Shown here: piece by piece, positions 25,357 through 34,394 of the stretch
How the letters are laid out: every line of letters starts with the position of its first letter
How positions within the stretch are numbered: the stretch's first letter is position 1
Assembly: GCF_004793545.1 (NCBI RefSeq)
Contig: NZ_SRYA01000004.1
Coordinates: 62,001-126,000 of the forward strand
Reading direction: 5' to 3'
Length of the DNA stretch: 64,000 nt
DNA from: Petralouisia muris
GTDB lineage: Bacteria > Bacillota > Clostridia > Lachnospirales > Lachnospiraceae
The notes under the pieces: generated by a model
Seen by the model: only the letters and a program-made list of their open reading frames with translations
Databases searched by the model: none
Told to the model about the DNA's origin: nothing
Made by a program: the position numbers and the translations under genes

Positions 25357-25788
25357 TCATACCTTTTTATTAAATACAGACAATTCCTCATGATCCTCCA
25401 TATTGAAAAATTTTTGTCTGTCATTGTGGGGAAACAGGAGTTCCATATAAAGATTCCCCAACAACTCCTTGACTTCTTCTGCATTCACTTCCTCCACCGG
25501 AAGCTGATCCATTTCCATCTGTTTCAGATTCGAAAGCACCGCCTCAATCTTCTGTTTATCTGTAGGCAGCTTTTCAAATATCGGCTGCGGCTTCGGCAGC
25601 TCCTTGGGTTCCTCCATTTCCGGCTGCAGAATCTCTTTTGTTTCCGGCATTTTATACACAAGATTCCTGCAGGTTTTTTCAAAACACTCCGGATCATATT
25701 TGGACAGATACTTCAAATCCTCTATCGTAAGTGTATGTTTGTTATGTATTTTGATATAAATATTTACAAGACGTGTATCTTTACCCAT
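25357..25788 (-). CDS. Hypothetical protein, Lachnospiraceae-type
   Basis: 143 residues with a good AGGAGG ribosome site 9 bases before the ATG. N-terminal half has a basic, helical stretch (IKIHNKHTLTIEDLKYLSKY) and a C-x4-C pair (ECFEKTCRNL); the middle is Pro/Glu-rich and probably disordered; the C-terminal half is helical. No known domain recognised. It lies directly upstream of the SDR gene on the same strand, so both are likely expressed from the region containing the 30-bp direct repeats. Confidence 0.65.
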   Translation of the reverse strand: MGKDTRLVNIYIKIHNKHTLTIEDLKYLSKYDPECFEKTCRNLVYKMPETKEILQPEMEEPKELPKPQPIFEKLPTDKQKIEAVLSNLKQMEMDQLPVEEVNAEEVKELLGNLYMELLFPHNDRQKFFNMEDHEELSVFNKKV

Positions 25789-25822
25789 AACTGCATCCCT
25801 CCTGATATATATCCCCTTTTGT

Positions 25823-25918
25823 TTCCAGTATAATTCTCCTGTGTATCCCTGTGATATCCGGTAAGCAAATTGATCAACACTTTTCTGCTTCCAGTATAAT
25901 TCTCCTGTGTATCCCTGT
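25823..25918. repeat. Perfect 30-bp direct repeat, two copies
   Basis: The 30 bases at 25823-25852 recur exactly at 25889-25918, 66 bases apart. Each copy starts TTCCAGTATAATTCTCC and includes a TATAAT hexamer on the plus strand. They lie between the divergent hypothetical gene and the esterase gene, so they may be promoter or operator duplications. Confidence 0.8.
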
Positions 25919-26011
25919 CAACGTTTACATGCAGACATTCCTGTAGTAAAATAAAAAAACAAACGACTTATTACTGATACCCTTAGGTATACCTGAAAGG
26001 AGCAGAAACAA

Positions 26012-27169
26012 TTGTTCACAAAAAATCAAACTTTTATGGAAATCATGAATACGGAACCTGTGGGACGGGCGATTGGAAACCTGTTTCCCACCTGCTGGCT
26101 CTCCTGCATTCCGCCAGAGCATCACCACAAAACTATGGAACAGATTCAAAAAGAAGATCATATGGAATGGGGTGCGCCCTTTCTGTCAGGAGCTTTTGTA
26201 AAAACCGCAAATCTATTGATGGAAACCGTCAGACGCCAACGCTTCCTCTTTCTTCCCCTCTGGCGGCCAGTCCCGGACAACGCCTGGATTCCGGATGCAG
26301 ACCTGAATACTGCCGAAGGCGTCTGGCTGTTTACCGGCAATCCCGCCCTGGATAACCTGGCATTTGCACATACTGCAGGAACCAGTACGGTTCCGCCATT
26401 TCCCTCTGCGTCGGCAAATTTGACTAAGCAGGAATCTGATCGCAGACCTGCCGTAATTCTCTGTCCCGGCGGCGGATATGAGATGATTTCTTCTTATTCC
26501 GAAGGAATCCAACTGGCAGAACGTATGGAACGGGACGGAGGTTATAAAGCCTTTCTGCTGAATTACCGCCTTAGTCCTCACAGCTATCCCCTTCCTCAAA
26601 TGGATCTTGCACTGGCAATCATGTATGTCCGCGCCCATGCAGAACTATACCGTATCAATCCAAACAAAATCTTTGTGGTGGGAGCATCTGCTGGCGGCCA
26701 TCTTAGCGCCAGCGAAGCATTATGGCATGAAAATCTCAAACAGCTGGCGCTGACAGCTCTGATGGAAAAATCACAGGAAAACCATCGTCTGGTTTCTCTT
26801 TATCAGAATATTTCCGCCAGACCAGACGGTCTTGGTCTGCTGTACCCAGTCATCAGCCTTCTGTCAGATTATCATGAGGGAACCTGCCAAAACAACACCA
26901 AAGGAGATCTCAATCTCCGGAAGCTGCTTTCCGTGGAACAACATATCACCCCGGACTATCCTTTAACATACGCCTTCGCCAACGCTGACGACCAATGTGT
27001 TCCGGCAAGCAATGCCACACGTCTGGAGGAAGCATTAAGCAAGGCAGGCATACCGCATTTATGCCAAATATACCCCACCGGAGGTCATGGAGTAGGCCTT
27101 GGGTACGGCTGCTCCTGTCAAACATGGAGTGAAGATATGCTTGCTTTCTTTGCTCCTTTTGCAGAGTAA
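26012..27169 (+). CDS. Alpha/beta-hydrolase esterase (BD-FAE/acetylxylan-esterase-like)
   Basis: 385 residues. A TTG at 26012 with AAAGGAG 9 bases upstream is taken as start; ATG 26036 is an alternative. Residues about 150-385 form an alpha/beta-hydrolase fold: oxyanion motif CPGGGYEM (replacing HGGG), nucleophile elbow VGASAGGHL, acid ADDQCVP and His GGHGVG. The first ~130 residues are not recognised. There is no signal peptide. Family members deacetylate carbohydrates or cleave small esters in the cytoplasm. The last codons lie inside a 69-bp tandem duplication, and the gene overlaps the convergent gene by 224 bases. Confidence 0.8.
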   Translation: MFTKNQTFMEIMNTEPVGRAIGNLFPTCWLSCIPPEHHHKTMEQIQKEDHMEWGAPFLSGAFVKTANLLMETVRRQRFLFLPLWRPVPDNAWIPDADLNTAEGVWLFTGNPALDNLAFAHTAGTSTVPPFPSASANLTKQESDRRPAVILCPGGGYEMISSYSEGIQLAERMERDGGYKAFLLNYRLSPHSYPLPQMDLALAIMYVRAHAELYRINPNKIFVVGASAGGHLSASEALWHENLKQLALTALMEKSQENHRLVSLYQNISARPDGLGLLYPVISLLSDYHEGTCQNNTKGDLNLRKLLSVEQHITPDYPLTYAFANADDQCVPASNATRLEEALSKAGIPHLCQIYPTGGHGVGLGYGCSCQTWSEDMLAFFAPFAE

Positions 27170-28442
27170 GGCCCTGATTTGGAAAAAACAGCTCCCAGGC
27201 AGAAACTTTATGGTCACCCTGCCCCCTTTGCAGAGCGGCGCCCTGATTTTGCCGAAACAGCTGCCAGGTGGAAACTGCACAGATTCTGTCCACCGGATAA
27301 CTGCATTTCTGATAAGCAGGCGTACTGTAGCAGGTTGCCGAAGATTCAAACAGAAAATAAGTGAAAGCTCCATCGCAGACCAATTCTTCCGCCATGGGCG
27401 GAAATCTGCTGGAATAATAGGAATAGTACACATTTTTCCCTGTATAGGAATCTTTGTGCACTTCGTAAAAGTAAATTCTGGAATCAAAATAGCGCCCTCT
27501 GGAAGCAGTAACCGCCAAGTAGGATTTTCCTCCCAGTTCCATAAAAGCCGCTCCATTGGCAAAGCCAGGAATGACAATTTCATCCTGCTTTTGCAGGGTG
27601 AATTCCCGCTCTGGCTCTGGATCCTGTTTTTGCATGTTCAAAGCCTGTGCTGGTTCCGTTTCCTGCTCCTGCAAAGCGGAATTCTTTTTCTGCTCCGTTT
27701 TTTCCTCTATTACCTGAAAACTTCTCAGCCAGCCTTTCCCGCTGATTCGATTGGTATAGGTTCCCACCCACAATTTATTGTCATGCCAGGTCACAAAGGA
27801 AGCAATCACGCCGCAGGGCACATTCTGATCATATTCCAAAAGTTCATAGCTGCTCTTTCCTGAATCAACAGCCTCTTTGATTCGCTCATAGGAAATCACA
27901 CTGCACTGCCTGTCGGTGCTCTTTGCAATCCAGATATTCTTTCCGTCAAAAGCCGCTCCGCCTACATGATTGATGTCCGGCAAAACGATGGTAGTCAACA
28001 GTTCACGATGCTTTGGATTCTGATTTGACAGCACGTACAGCACCGATGGATTCCTCTTTCGCCCTGTATTTTTTCCAGAAAAATCTCCTCCGTCATAAGC
28101 AGTTACCAGCATATAATCTCCCGCCACACAAATTCCCTGAGGCACCATCTGACCGCAGCTTTCTCCTAATATGTCTGTAGACTCCAGCCCTGGCACTGCT
28201 GTAGAATACTGAGCCTGATACAGATTACCAAAAGACCGATAATGGCTTAAAGTATCTTGAAATTTCTTTTCATACCTAAAATCTGTGCTGGTAAGCGCCG
28301 GCTCCGATCCCGTTTCCATATTTATACAAAAAGAACGGGCCGCATGAAATCTTCCTGCTGTCAGGAGACACCACGCAGCCGCTGTCATATAAAATATCGC
28401 GCTAAACTTAAAAAATAAACCCTTATTGTTCTGATTTCTCAT
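26946..28442 (-). CDS. Secreted or membrane-anchored beta-propeller-like protein of unknown function
   Basis: About 498 residues from the ATG at 28442 (AAAGGCGG upstream). A hydrophobic segment near residues 12-30 (FSAIFYMTAAAWCLLTAG) acts as signal or anchor. The body has repeated strand patterns typical of propeller folds (DYMLVTAYDGGDFSGK, NHVGGAAFDGKNIWIAKS, DNKLWVGTYTN, KSYLAVTASRGRYFD). A Gln/Glu-rich insert lies around 260-300. The last ~75 residues are translated antisense to the esterase gene and look unnatural (many Trp, Arg, Cys), and before them a W-x-LF-x-x-NQG-x-x-LQ unit occurs twice. The native C-terminus was probably lost through the 69-bp duplication. Confidence 0.7.
   Translation of the reverse strand: MRNQNNKGLFFKFSAIFYMTAAAWCLLTAGRFHAARSFCINMETGSEPALTSTDFRYEKKFQDTLSHYRSFGNLYQAQYSTAVPGLESTDILGESCGQMVPQGICVAGDYMLVTAYDGGDFSGKNTGRKRNPSVLYVLSNQNPKHRELLTTIVLPDINHVGGAAFDGKNIWIAKSTDRQCSVISYERIKEAVDSGKSSYELLEYDQNVPCGVIASFVTWHDNKLWVGTYTNRISGKGWLRSFQVIEEKTEQKKNSALQEQETEPAQALNMQKQDPEPEREFTLQKQDEIVIPGFANGAAFMELGGKSYLAVTASRGRYFDSRIYFYEVHKDSYTGKNVYYSYYSSRFPPMAEELVCDGAFTYFLFESSATCYSTPAYQKCSYPVDRICAVSTWQLFRQNQGAALQRGQGDHKVSAWELFFPNQGLTLQKEQRKQAYLHSMFDRSSRTQGLLHDLRWGIFGINAVCLPCLMLPPDVWHCLPEHIGRQRWRRRMLKDSPG
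27151..27288. repeat. Imperfect 69-bp tandem duplication at convergent gene ends
   Basis: 27151-27219 and 27220-27288 align over their lengths (TGCTCCTTTTGCAGAG against TGCCCCCTTTGCAGAG, then GCCCTGATTT against GCCCTGATTT, then AACAGCT, CCAGG). The unit contains the esterase stop in the first copy and is 23 codons long, keeping the opposite-strand frame. Confidence 0.7.
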
Positions 28443-28606
28443 ACACTTTCCGCCTTTGTCGTATTTTATCAATACTTTTGTCGTTATTTATAGTATAACC
28501 AATAAATTCACAGACACAATTAACAAAAAATGTATATTTTGTAAACTTTTTTTATTTATTTTTTACACATTCTGGAAATAAATGTCATTCTAGCCCTTTT
28601 GTTTGA

Positions 28607-28636
28607 TTGCAGCCAATGGCCGCAGTATGGTATAAT
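28607..28636 (+). promoter_or_regulatory. Promoter of cheC
   Basis: TTGCAG (28607-28612), 18-base spacer, TATAAT (28631-28636), 30 bases before the ATG. Confidence 0.6.
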
Positions 28637-28666
28637 AATAAAAAAATTTGTTAAGGAGAGATTCTT

Positions 28667-29290
28667 ATGGGCGTAACAGAAATGAACAAATTAGACGAAA
28701 TGCAATTAAGTGTATTAACCGAAATTGGAAATATTGGTTCCGGCAACGCCGCAACCGCCCTTGCAACTTTACTAAACACCTTTGTGGATATAGAAATTCC
28801 CAACATTCATCTCCTCGACTTTGAGGATGTTTCCCAATATCTGGGCGGCCCGGACAATTTTGCCCTTGGTCTTACCATTACCCTGGAAGGAGATATTCAA
28901 GGAATGATGCTGCAAATTATACAGAAAGAATTTGCGGAAAAGCTAATTAATACATTTTATGAAAAAGAAATATCTACCCTTCATGATATTACTGAGATGG
29001 ATTTATCTGTGGTACGGGAAATGGGCAATATCACTACTGCCGCTTACATAAATTCCATTGCCCAAATGACAAGTACCTTTATCAACATTACGCCGCCGGA
29101 GGATCATATTGATACAATAGGCAATATTTTGTCCATTCCTTCTAATAAGTTCACTTCCTTGGGCAAGAAGGTATTATTCATTGATGAAAGCTTCTGTATT
29201 TCCGGCACACAGATTAAGGGAAGCATGATCCTGATTCTGGAATATTCTTCCATGAACACCCTGTTCCAAAAACTGGGACTTCCAGTATAG
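28667..29290 (+). CDS. cheC: CheC-family CheY-phosphate phosphatase
   Basis: 207 residues, full CheC length, with the two phosphatase signatures of the family: LTEIGNIGSGNAATAL (near residues 17-32) and VREMGNITTAAYINSI (near 115-130), each with the required Glu and Asn three residues apart. CheC removes phosphate from CheY-P and adapts the chemotaxis response. The other chemotaxis core genes are not nearby; the closest related gene is the chemoreceptor at 34395-35981. The ribosome site is AAGGAG, 8 bases before the ATG. The two conserved sites favour CheC over CheX. Confidence 0.9.
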   Translation: MGVTEMNKLDEMQLSVLTEIGNIGSGNAATALATLLNTFVDIEIPNIHLLDFEDVSQYLGGPDNFALGLTITLEGDIQGMMLQIIQKEFAEKLINTFYEKEISTLHDITEMDLSVVREMGNITTAAYINSIAQMTSTFINITPPEDHIDTIGNILSIPSNKFTSLGKKVLFIDESFCISGTQIKGSMILILEYSSMNTLFQKLGLPV

Positions 29291-29563
29291 CAAAGGTTCC
29301 GAACAATCAGAATTTTTCTGTCTCCGGCATGTACCTTCTAATCTTCTGCTTCCGATGCGAAACCCGCAAGAGACTTCTGAGAAACAATACGAATGCAGGT
29401 ATATGGAAACCAAGGGCTTCTAAGAAGCAGCACTGCTGCAGGCGGCTGATATTTGGAAACGGACAACCCCCGCATACCCAGATACCAGCCGCCTGCTGCC
29501 GCACAAAAACATATGGAAAAATAATTTCTGCAGGATGTATTCCACAAATATGATACGCGCCCT
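29291..29563. other. Intergenic region with strong hairpin
   Basis: No gene is visible. GCAGGCGGCTG (29438-29448) and CAGCCGCCTGC (29486-29496) form a perfect 11-bp stem; the next ~9 bases also pair with mismatches, for a stem of about 20 bp. No T tract. It may be a structured RNA or transcript end between the convergent cheC and coaBC. Confidence 0.5.
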
Positions 29564-30766
29564 TTATCCCATTCTGTTTCTGATTTCATTTAAAATCTCA
29601 CCTGCGGCCTCATCCTTGCTCATCCGCTCTAAATGGATGGTTTTATCACTGGTAATCAGGGTAAGCACGTTTGTGTCTGTGCCAAACCCGGCGCCTTCCA
29701 CTTTCAGGTTGTTGGCTGCAATCATGTCCAGATGCTTCTTCTCAAGCTTGGCCCTGGAATTTTCCTCCAAATCCCGGGTCTCCATGGAAAATCCGCACAG
29801 GAAACTTTGAATGACGCCTTCTGATTTCATCCGGCCCAATTCTGCCAGAATATCTCTGGTTCGTTCCAAAGGAATCTGATTCATTCCCTCTGACTTTTTA
29901 ATTTTATCCTCTGCCGCTTTTAAAGGACGGTAATCCGCCACCGCCGCAGCCTTGATGATCACATCCATCGAAGGAGCCCGGGAGACGACCGCCTGATACA
30001 TTTCCTCTGCGGAAACTGTCGGTATCACTTCCACAAACCTGGGAGGCTTTTGCGCAGCAGCCCCTGTCACCAAGGTAACCTCCGCTCCTCTTAACATGGC
30101 GGCCTTTGCCAGAGCGTATCCCATTTTTCCTGTGGAATGGTTGGTAATGTAACGCACCGGATCAATGGCTTCCTGGGTGGCCCCTGCGGTAACCATAATT
30201 TTTTTCCCCGTCAAATCTTTCTGAAAGGCAAGCTCTTTGAACACATATTCTGTCAGAGTTTCCTCGGAAGGCAATTTTCCCTCTCCAATATCGCCGTTTG
30301 CCAGCATTCCCGTATCGGGCGGAATGATTTGGTATCCAAAACGTTCCAGTTTTTTCAGGTTATCCTGAACAATGGGATTGCGGTACATGTTATGGTTCAT
30401 GGCCGGAGCGATCAGCATTTTGCAGGTACAGGCCATCACGGTCGTGGTCAGCATATCGTCTGCAATTCCATTTGCAATTTTGCCAATGACATTTGCCGTG
30501 GCCGGAGCGATCAACACAAGATCCGCCTGCTTAGCCAATGCCACATGTTCTACGGAAAACTCAAAATTCCGGTCAAAGGTGTCAATCAGGCATTTATTTC
30601 CGGTAAGGGTCTCAAACGTGGTGGCAGTAATAAAATTCGTGGCGTGTTCTGTCATCAGCACATGCACATTGCAATGGAGCTTTTTTAACATCCTTGCCAC
30701 ATTCGGCATTTTATAGGCGGCGATTCCGCCGGTCACGCCCAATAAAACGGTTTTTCCCTGTAACAT
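29564..30766 (-). CDS. coaBC: Bifunctional phosphopantothenoylcysteine decarboxylase / phosphopantothenate-cysteine ligase
   Basis: About 400 residues from the ATG at 30766 (AAGGAGG upstream). The N-terminal flavoprotein CoaC domain has GVTGGIAAYK, the active-site His in FSVEHVALA, APAMNHNMY and the substrate-clamp ACTCKML cysteine region. The C-terminal CoaB domain starts near 190 (KIMVTAGATQEAIDPVRYI) and has NHSTGKMGYALA and KAAAVADY with the conserved Lys. It joins cysteine to 4'-phosphopantothenate and decarboxylates the product to 4'-phosphopantetheine. It follows panD in the same direction, completing a pantothenate-to-CoA gene run. Confidence 0.96.
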   Translation of the reverse strand: MLQGKTVLLGVTGGIAAYKMPNVARMLKKLHCNVHVLMTEHATNFITATTFETLTGNKCLIDTFDRNFEFSVEHVALAKQADLVLIAPATANVIGKIANGIADDMLTTTVMACTCKMLIAPAMNHNMYRNPIVQDNLKKLERFGYQIIPPDTGMLANGDIGEGKLPSEETLTEYVFKELAFQKDLTGKKIMVTAGATQEAIDPVRYITNHSTGKMGYALAKAAMLRGAEVTLVTGAAAQKPPRFVEVIPTVSAEEMYQAVVSRAPSMDVIIKAAAVADYRPLKAAEDKIKKSEGMNQIPLERTRDILAELGRMKSEGVIQSFLCGFSMETRDLEENSRAKLEKKHLDMIAANNLKVEGAGFGTDTNVLTLITSDKTIHLERMSKDEAAGEILNEIRNRMG

Positions 30767-30843
30767 ATGGGAATCCTCCTTCACAATTTTCAGAATTTCC
30801 TGTTCTGGCTTCCTGCACAGCAGAAACACAATACGTCTGGCTG

Positions 30844-31230
30844 TCAGGCAGAAATCTCGCCATGTTTTTCATAAGCTGTGATTTTTGAAATCTTATTTTC
30901 CCCATCTACAAATACCACGTTTGGCTGGAACTCCTTCGCTTCCTCCGGCGTCATCTGGGCATACGCCATGATAATAATATGATCGCCTGTCTGCACCTGT
31001 CTGGCTGCCGCCCCGTTTAAGCAGATCATGCCGCTGCCTGGTTCCCCTGCTATGGTATAGGTTTCAAAACGGTTTCCGTTTTCTATGTCCACAATCTGTA
31101 CATTTTCATATTCCAGAATTCCCGCCGCCGCCATCAGCTCTGGGTCTACAGTAATACTGCCCACATAATGAAGCTCCGCCTGTTTTACCACGGCACGGTG
31201 GATTTTTCCTTTTAACATTTTTAAATACAT
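30844..31230 (-). CDS. panD: Aspartate 1-decarboxylase
   Basis: 128 residues, normal length. The pro-enzyme self-cleaves between Gly and Ser in YVGSITVD (near residues 23-30) to create the pyruvoyl cofactor. The catalytic Tyr and Arg region ([18 protein letters not shown]) and [10 protein letters not shown] are conserved. It makes beta-alanine for pantothenate. AAAGGAG precedes the ATG. It lies between panC and coaBC. Confidence 0.97.
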   Translation of the reverse strand: MYLKMLKGKIHRAVVKQAELHYVGSITVDPELMAAAGILEYENVQIVDIENGNRFETYTIAGEPGSGMICLNGAAARQVQTGDHIIIMAYAQMTPEEAKEFQPNVVFVDGENKISKITAYEKHGEISA

Positions 31231-31302
31231 GGCATTTCTCCTTTTCAGTTCTCTGCTGCTTTTGCCTGAGAATGGCTGAACCGCTTCGCATATGGAATTT
31301 CC

Positions 31303-32154
31303 CTATGCCTCAGAATCGTAATGAAAGTTATCAATCAGCCTTGTTTTTCCAATATAAACTGCAGTGGCTGCCAAAATTGGACCTTCAATCTTTTTCACCG
31401 GCTCTAAATTCTTGGCGTCCACAAGTTCCACATAATCAATTCTGGCAAGGGGCTCTGTCCTCATATTTTTCAGGATGACGTCTCTCACTTTCCCTGCATC
31501 TCTTTCCCCTGCGCGAAGCATCTCTTCTCCTAATACCAATGATTTATGGAGAATCAATGCTGCTTTCCGCTCTTTTTCATTCAGGTATGCGTTCCGGGAG
31601 CTCATGGCAAGTCCGTCTGCCTCCCGGACAATGGGACACCCCACAATCCTGACGTTAAAATTCATGTCCCGCACCATCCGGCGGATCACTGCAAGCTGCT
31701 GTGCGTCTTTCTGTCCAAAGTATGCCCGATCCGGCGTTACAATATTGAAAAGCTTGAACACTACGGTACATACGCCGGAAAAGTGGGTGGGCCTTGTTTT
31801 GCCGCAGAGCCCTTTTGTCAGCCGGTTCATATCCACAAAGGTGCAGTTATCTTCCAAATACATCTCTTCCGGCGACGGATGAAAAATCACATCCGCCCCT
31901 GCCGCTTCGCAAAGAGCCGCATCCCTTTCCATATCTCTGGGATAGGTGGATAAATCTTCATTTGCCCCGAACTGGGTGGGATTTACAAAATCACTGACCA
32001 CCACCCGGTCATTTTCACTAACTGCCTTGACAATCAGGCTTTTGTGCCCTTCGTGAAGATAACCCATGGTGGGCACCAGACCCACGGAATGACCTTCTCC
32101 CCGCCACCATTTCACGATGGAACGCAATTCTTCTATGGTTGTTACAATCTGCAT
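31303..32154 (-). CDS. panC: Pantothenate synthetase
   Basis: 283 residues from the ATG at 32154; GGAGGAG lies just upstream, and the GTG at 32166 overlaps that ribosome site. The ATP-site motif VPTMGYLHEGHKSLI, the pantoate/beta-alanine-binding NPTQF, FGQKDAQQLAVIRRM and the KMSKS-like MSSRNAYL are all intact. It condenses pantoate and beta-alanine with ATP. It is in the pan operon between panB and panD. Confidence 0.97.
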   Translation of the reverse strand: MQIVTTIEELRSIVKWWRGEGHSVGLVPTMGYLHEGHKSLIVKAVSENDRVVVSDFVNPTQFGANEDLSTYPRDMERDAALCEAAGADVIFHPSPEEMYLEDNCTFVDMNRLTKGLCGKTRPTHFSGVCTVVFKLFNIVTPDRAYFGQKDAQQLAVIRRMVRDMNFNVRIVGCPIVREADGLAMSSRNAYLNEKERKAALILHKSLVLGEEMLRAGERDAGKVRDVILKNMRTEPLARIDYVELVDAKNLEPVKKIEGPILAATAVYIGKTRLIDNFHYDSEA

Positions 32155-32265
32155 AATCTCCTCCACTCCATGGGCAAAGCACGCTTTTTCAACGAGGCAT
32201 TCAACACTTATTGCCTTAGGCTTTGCCCTTCTGTTTCCATTGTTTTTATGAAATATTTATCATTG

Positions 32266-33093
32266 TTAATACAATTTTTCTATTACATCATCATCTATTT
32301 TAAAGGTATGTTCCGGCGCCGGGAATGTCCCGGCTTTCACTTCTTCGCTATAGTTTTGGAATGCTTCTTTCATTGCTGCGCCCACTTCACCGAAACGTTT
32401 GACGAATTTTGGCTTAAAATCGCCAAACATAGACAGCATATCCTGATATACCAACACCTGTCCGTCACAATCTGCGCCTGCGCCGATTCCAATGGTGGGA
32501 ATATGAAGCTTCTCGGTCACCAGTTTGGCCAGCTTTGCCGGCACACATTCTAAAACTATTGCCACTGCTCCGGCTTCTTCCACAATCTGGGCGTCTTCCA
32601 AAAGCTTCCTTGCCGCCGCTTCTGATTTGCCCTGCACCTTAAAACCGCCGAAGGCGTTTAAAGACTGAGGCGTCAGCCCCAGATGGGCAACCACCGGGAT
32701 AGAGGCAGCTGTAATGGCCCTGATATGGTCTGCAAATTCCCGGCCTCCTTCTAATTTCACGGCCTGTGCCCGGCCTTCCTTCATCAGCCGGCCGGCGTTT
32801 AAAACTGCGTCATACACAGAAGTTTGATAAGACATAAAGGGCATATCCGCCACAACCAATGCATTTTTGACCCCTCTCGCCACTGCGCTGGTGTGATGTA
32901 TCATATCCTCCATAGTCACGGACAGGGTATCTTCATAGCCCAGCATTACCATGCCCAGAGAATCTCCCACCAGAATCATATTGATGCCTGCTTCGTCAAT
33001 TAATTTTGCCATGGAATAGTCATAGGCGGTAAGCATTGTTACCTTTTCTCCCCGTTCCTTGGCTTCACGTATTGTTACAACTGTGTTTTTCAT
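32266..33093 (-). CDS. panB: 3-methyl-2-oxobutanoate hydroxymethyltransferase
   Basis: 275 residues from the ATG at 33093 (GTGAGGAAAG before it); an upstream in-frame start at 33153 would overlap panG. Motifs: [29 protein letters not shown] (metal-binding Asp), [25 protein letters not shown] and [14 protein letters not shown]. It adds a hydroxymethyl group from methylene-tetrahydrofolate to alpha-ketoisovalerate, giving ketopantoate. Confidence 0.97.
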   Translation of the reverse strand: MKNTVVTIREAKERGEKVTMLTAYDYSMAKLIDEAGINMILVGDSLGMVMLGYEDTLSVTMEDMIHHTSAVARGVKNALVVADMPFMSYQTSVYDAVLNAGRLMKEGRAQAVKLEGGREFADHIRAITAASIPVVAHLGLTPQSLNAFGGFKVQGKSEAAARKLLEDAQIVEEAGAVAIVLECVPAKLAKLVTEKLHIPTIGIGAGADCDGQVLVYQDMLSMFGDFKPKFVKRFGEVGAAMKEAFQNYSEEVKAGTFPAPEHTFKIDDDVIEKLY

Positions 33094-33149
33094 GGTTCTT
33101 TCCTCACTTGCTTTCCGGTACATATTGTAAAATCCTGCTGCCTGCAGTT

Positions 33150-34049
33150 TCACTCATGCCCTAATATTTTTTTCATGGTCTCATAACTGCGCTCTGGATG
33201 CTTTTTCTCTGCAAGCTCCGTCACTGCAGTCCCTACTGCCCGGTAAGCCAATTCCCACTGGCGCCTGTCCAAATGCTTCAAATGTTTTCGGACAGTCTCT
33301 GTATCATTGCGCTCTATGGGCCCGGTCAGCGCCTGTGCGCATCCGCGGTATTCTGCTGTCTGTTCGGTACCGCTTGCATTCCCTTCCTGCGTTTCCTTTT
33401 CAAAGATGGATTTCACATTGTTCTCCACCAGAGGCTTCAGCAGTTCATAAGCGGATGCTTCCGGAATTTCGGCTTCTTGCATAAGCTCCACTGCCATGGA
33501 AATCAGACCTACTACATGATTGCTGGCAATGCTTGTGGCGGCATGGTATTTCACTTTTTCCGAAGTGGAAATCTCCACGATCCGATTTGGCAGCAGCCGA
33601 AAAAGTTCCTGCATCCTTGTCAATGCTGTCCGATGGCCTTCTACCGCAAAGGCTGCACCTGTTAAATTTTGATAAGCTGTGAATTTGTTGCTGAACGCGT
33701 ATATCGGATGGACAGAGCAGACGTATGCGCCTGTCTCCTCCCAATTTGAAAATATATCACTTGATAAAGAACCACTAAAGTGGCAGATGACTTTTCCTTT
33801 CACATTTTTCTTTGCAATGCAATCCCATACCTTCTCGATCTCTTTGTCTGTGGTAGTAATAAAAAGGGTATCGCTTACTTTCATCAGTGAATCCAGTGTG
33901 GTAAAATATTCTGTGCCCGTAAATTCTGCAGACTCCCTTCCGCTGCTTTCGGTTCTGTTGTAAAAGCCTGTAACACATGCGCCGTGATCCTTCACATATT
34001 TTGCCAGGGTAGTTCCTACCTTTCCAGCGCCTATGATTCCTATCTTCAT
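33150..34049 (-). CDS. panG: Rossmann/DUF2520 reductase, probable ketopantoate reductase PanG
   Basis: About 299 residues from the ATG at 34049, with GGAGG 5 bases upstream. The N-terminal Rossmann fold has [16 protein letters not shown] and [12 protein letters not shown], where Arg suggests [15 protein letters not shown] and the helical C-terminal domain with [16 protein letters not shown] are DUF2520 hallmarks. There is no panE-type reductase nearby. PanG of Francisella and some Clostridia is in this family and reduces ketopantoate to pantoate. First gene of the pan operon, immediately before panB, so this role fits the one missing step. F420/NADP oxidoreductase-like proteins are the alternative reading. 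Confidence 0.8.
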   Translation of the reverse strand: MKIGIIGAGKVGTTLAKYVKDHGACVTGFYNRTESSGRESAEFTGTEYFTTLDSLMKVSDTLFITTTDKEIEKVWDCIAKKNVKGKVICHFSGSLSSDIFSNWEETGAYVCSVHPIYAFSNKFTAYQNLTGAAFAVEGHRTALTRMQELFRLLPNRIVEISTSEKVKYHAATSIASNHVVGLISMAVELMQEAEIPEASAYELLKPLVENNVKSIFEKETQEGNASGTEQTAEYRGCAQALTGPIERNDTETVRKHLKHLDRRQWELAYRAVGTAVTELAEKKHPERSYETMKKILGHE

Positions 34050-34060
34050 ATCAGCCTCCA

Positions 34061-34082
34061 TTTCCCGGGAAATGATTTCCCG
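34061..34082 (-). promoter_or_regulatory. Overlapping palindromes before pan operon
   Basis: TTTCCCGGGAAA (34061-34072) overlaps CGGGAAATGATTTCCCG (34066-34082), directly upstream of the panG ribosome site. Candidate repressor operator or translation-controlling hairpin. Confidence 0.5.
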
Positions 34083-34193
34083 ACCGTTTTACTGTTAATG
34101 GAAAGGCGGTCTGTCTTAGACCATGAGCCTGCTGCCAGGCACATGGGCAGTCATCAAAATGATACAGTTTCTGTTGGAATACCGTTCGTCATT

Positions 34194-34222
34194 AAATTAA
34201 CACAGATAGGGGATTTTTACAA
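34194..34222 (-). promoter_or_regulatory. Probable promoter of pan operon
   Basis: Minus strand TTGTAA (34222-34217), 17-base spacer, TAATTT (34199-34194), leaving a ~140-base leader. Confidence 0.5.
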
Positions 34223-34253
34223 TAGGAAACGAAAGATTGAGTTGTATAAAATA

Positions 34254-34313
34254 AAGTGCACAAATGAATTTTGCGCACTTTATTACTCCGGCAGTTAAAT
34301 CCTGCAGAATTTT
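34254..34313. repeat. Hairpin and shared intergenic repeat downstream of chemoreceptor
   Basis: AAAGTGC and GCACTTT form a short stem (about 34253-34281). ATTACTCCGGCAGTTAAAT at 34282-34300 recurs with one change at 54362-54380, and AATTTT follows in both. Both copies lie downstream of a minus-strand gene. Confidence 0.55.
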
Positions 34314-34394
34314 ACGCAGAATAATTTCCATCTGCACGGCAAAAGATTGGATTGTAACAAGCGCTGCATTCGCTATGTTTCCTATCCTTTCTTC

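Noticed and set aside
25823-25918. CRISPR array
   Set aside because: Only two repeat copies, no third unit and no cas genes.
27099-27863. 254-residue plus-strand frame
   Set aside because: Antisense to the propeller-like protein, with no start signal and composition of a reverse-strand shadow.
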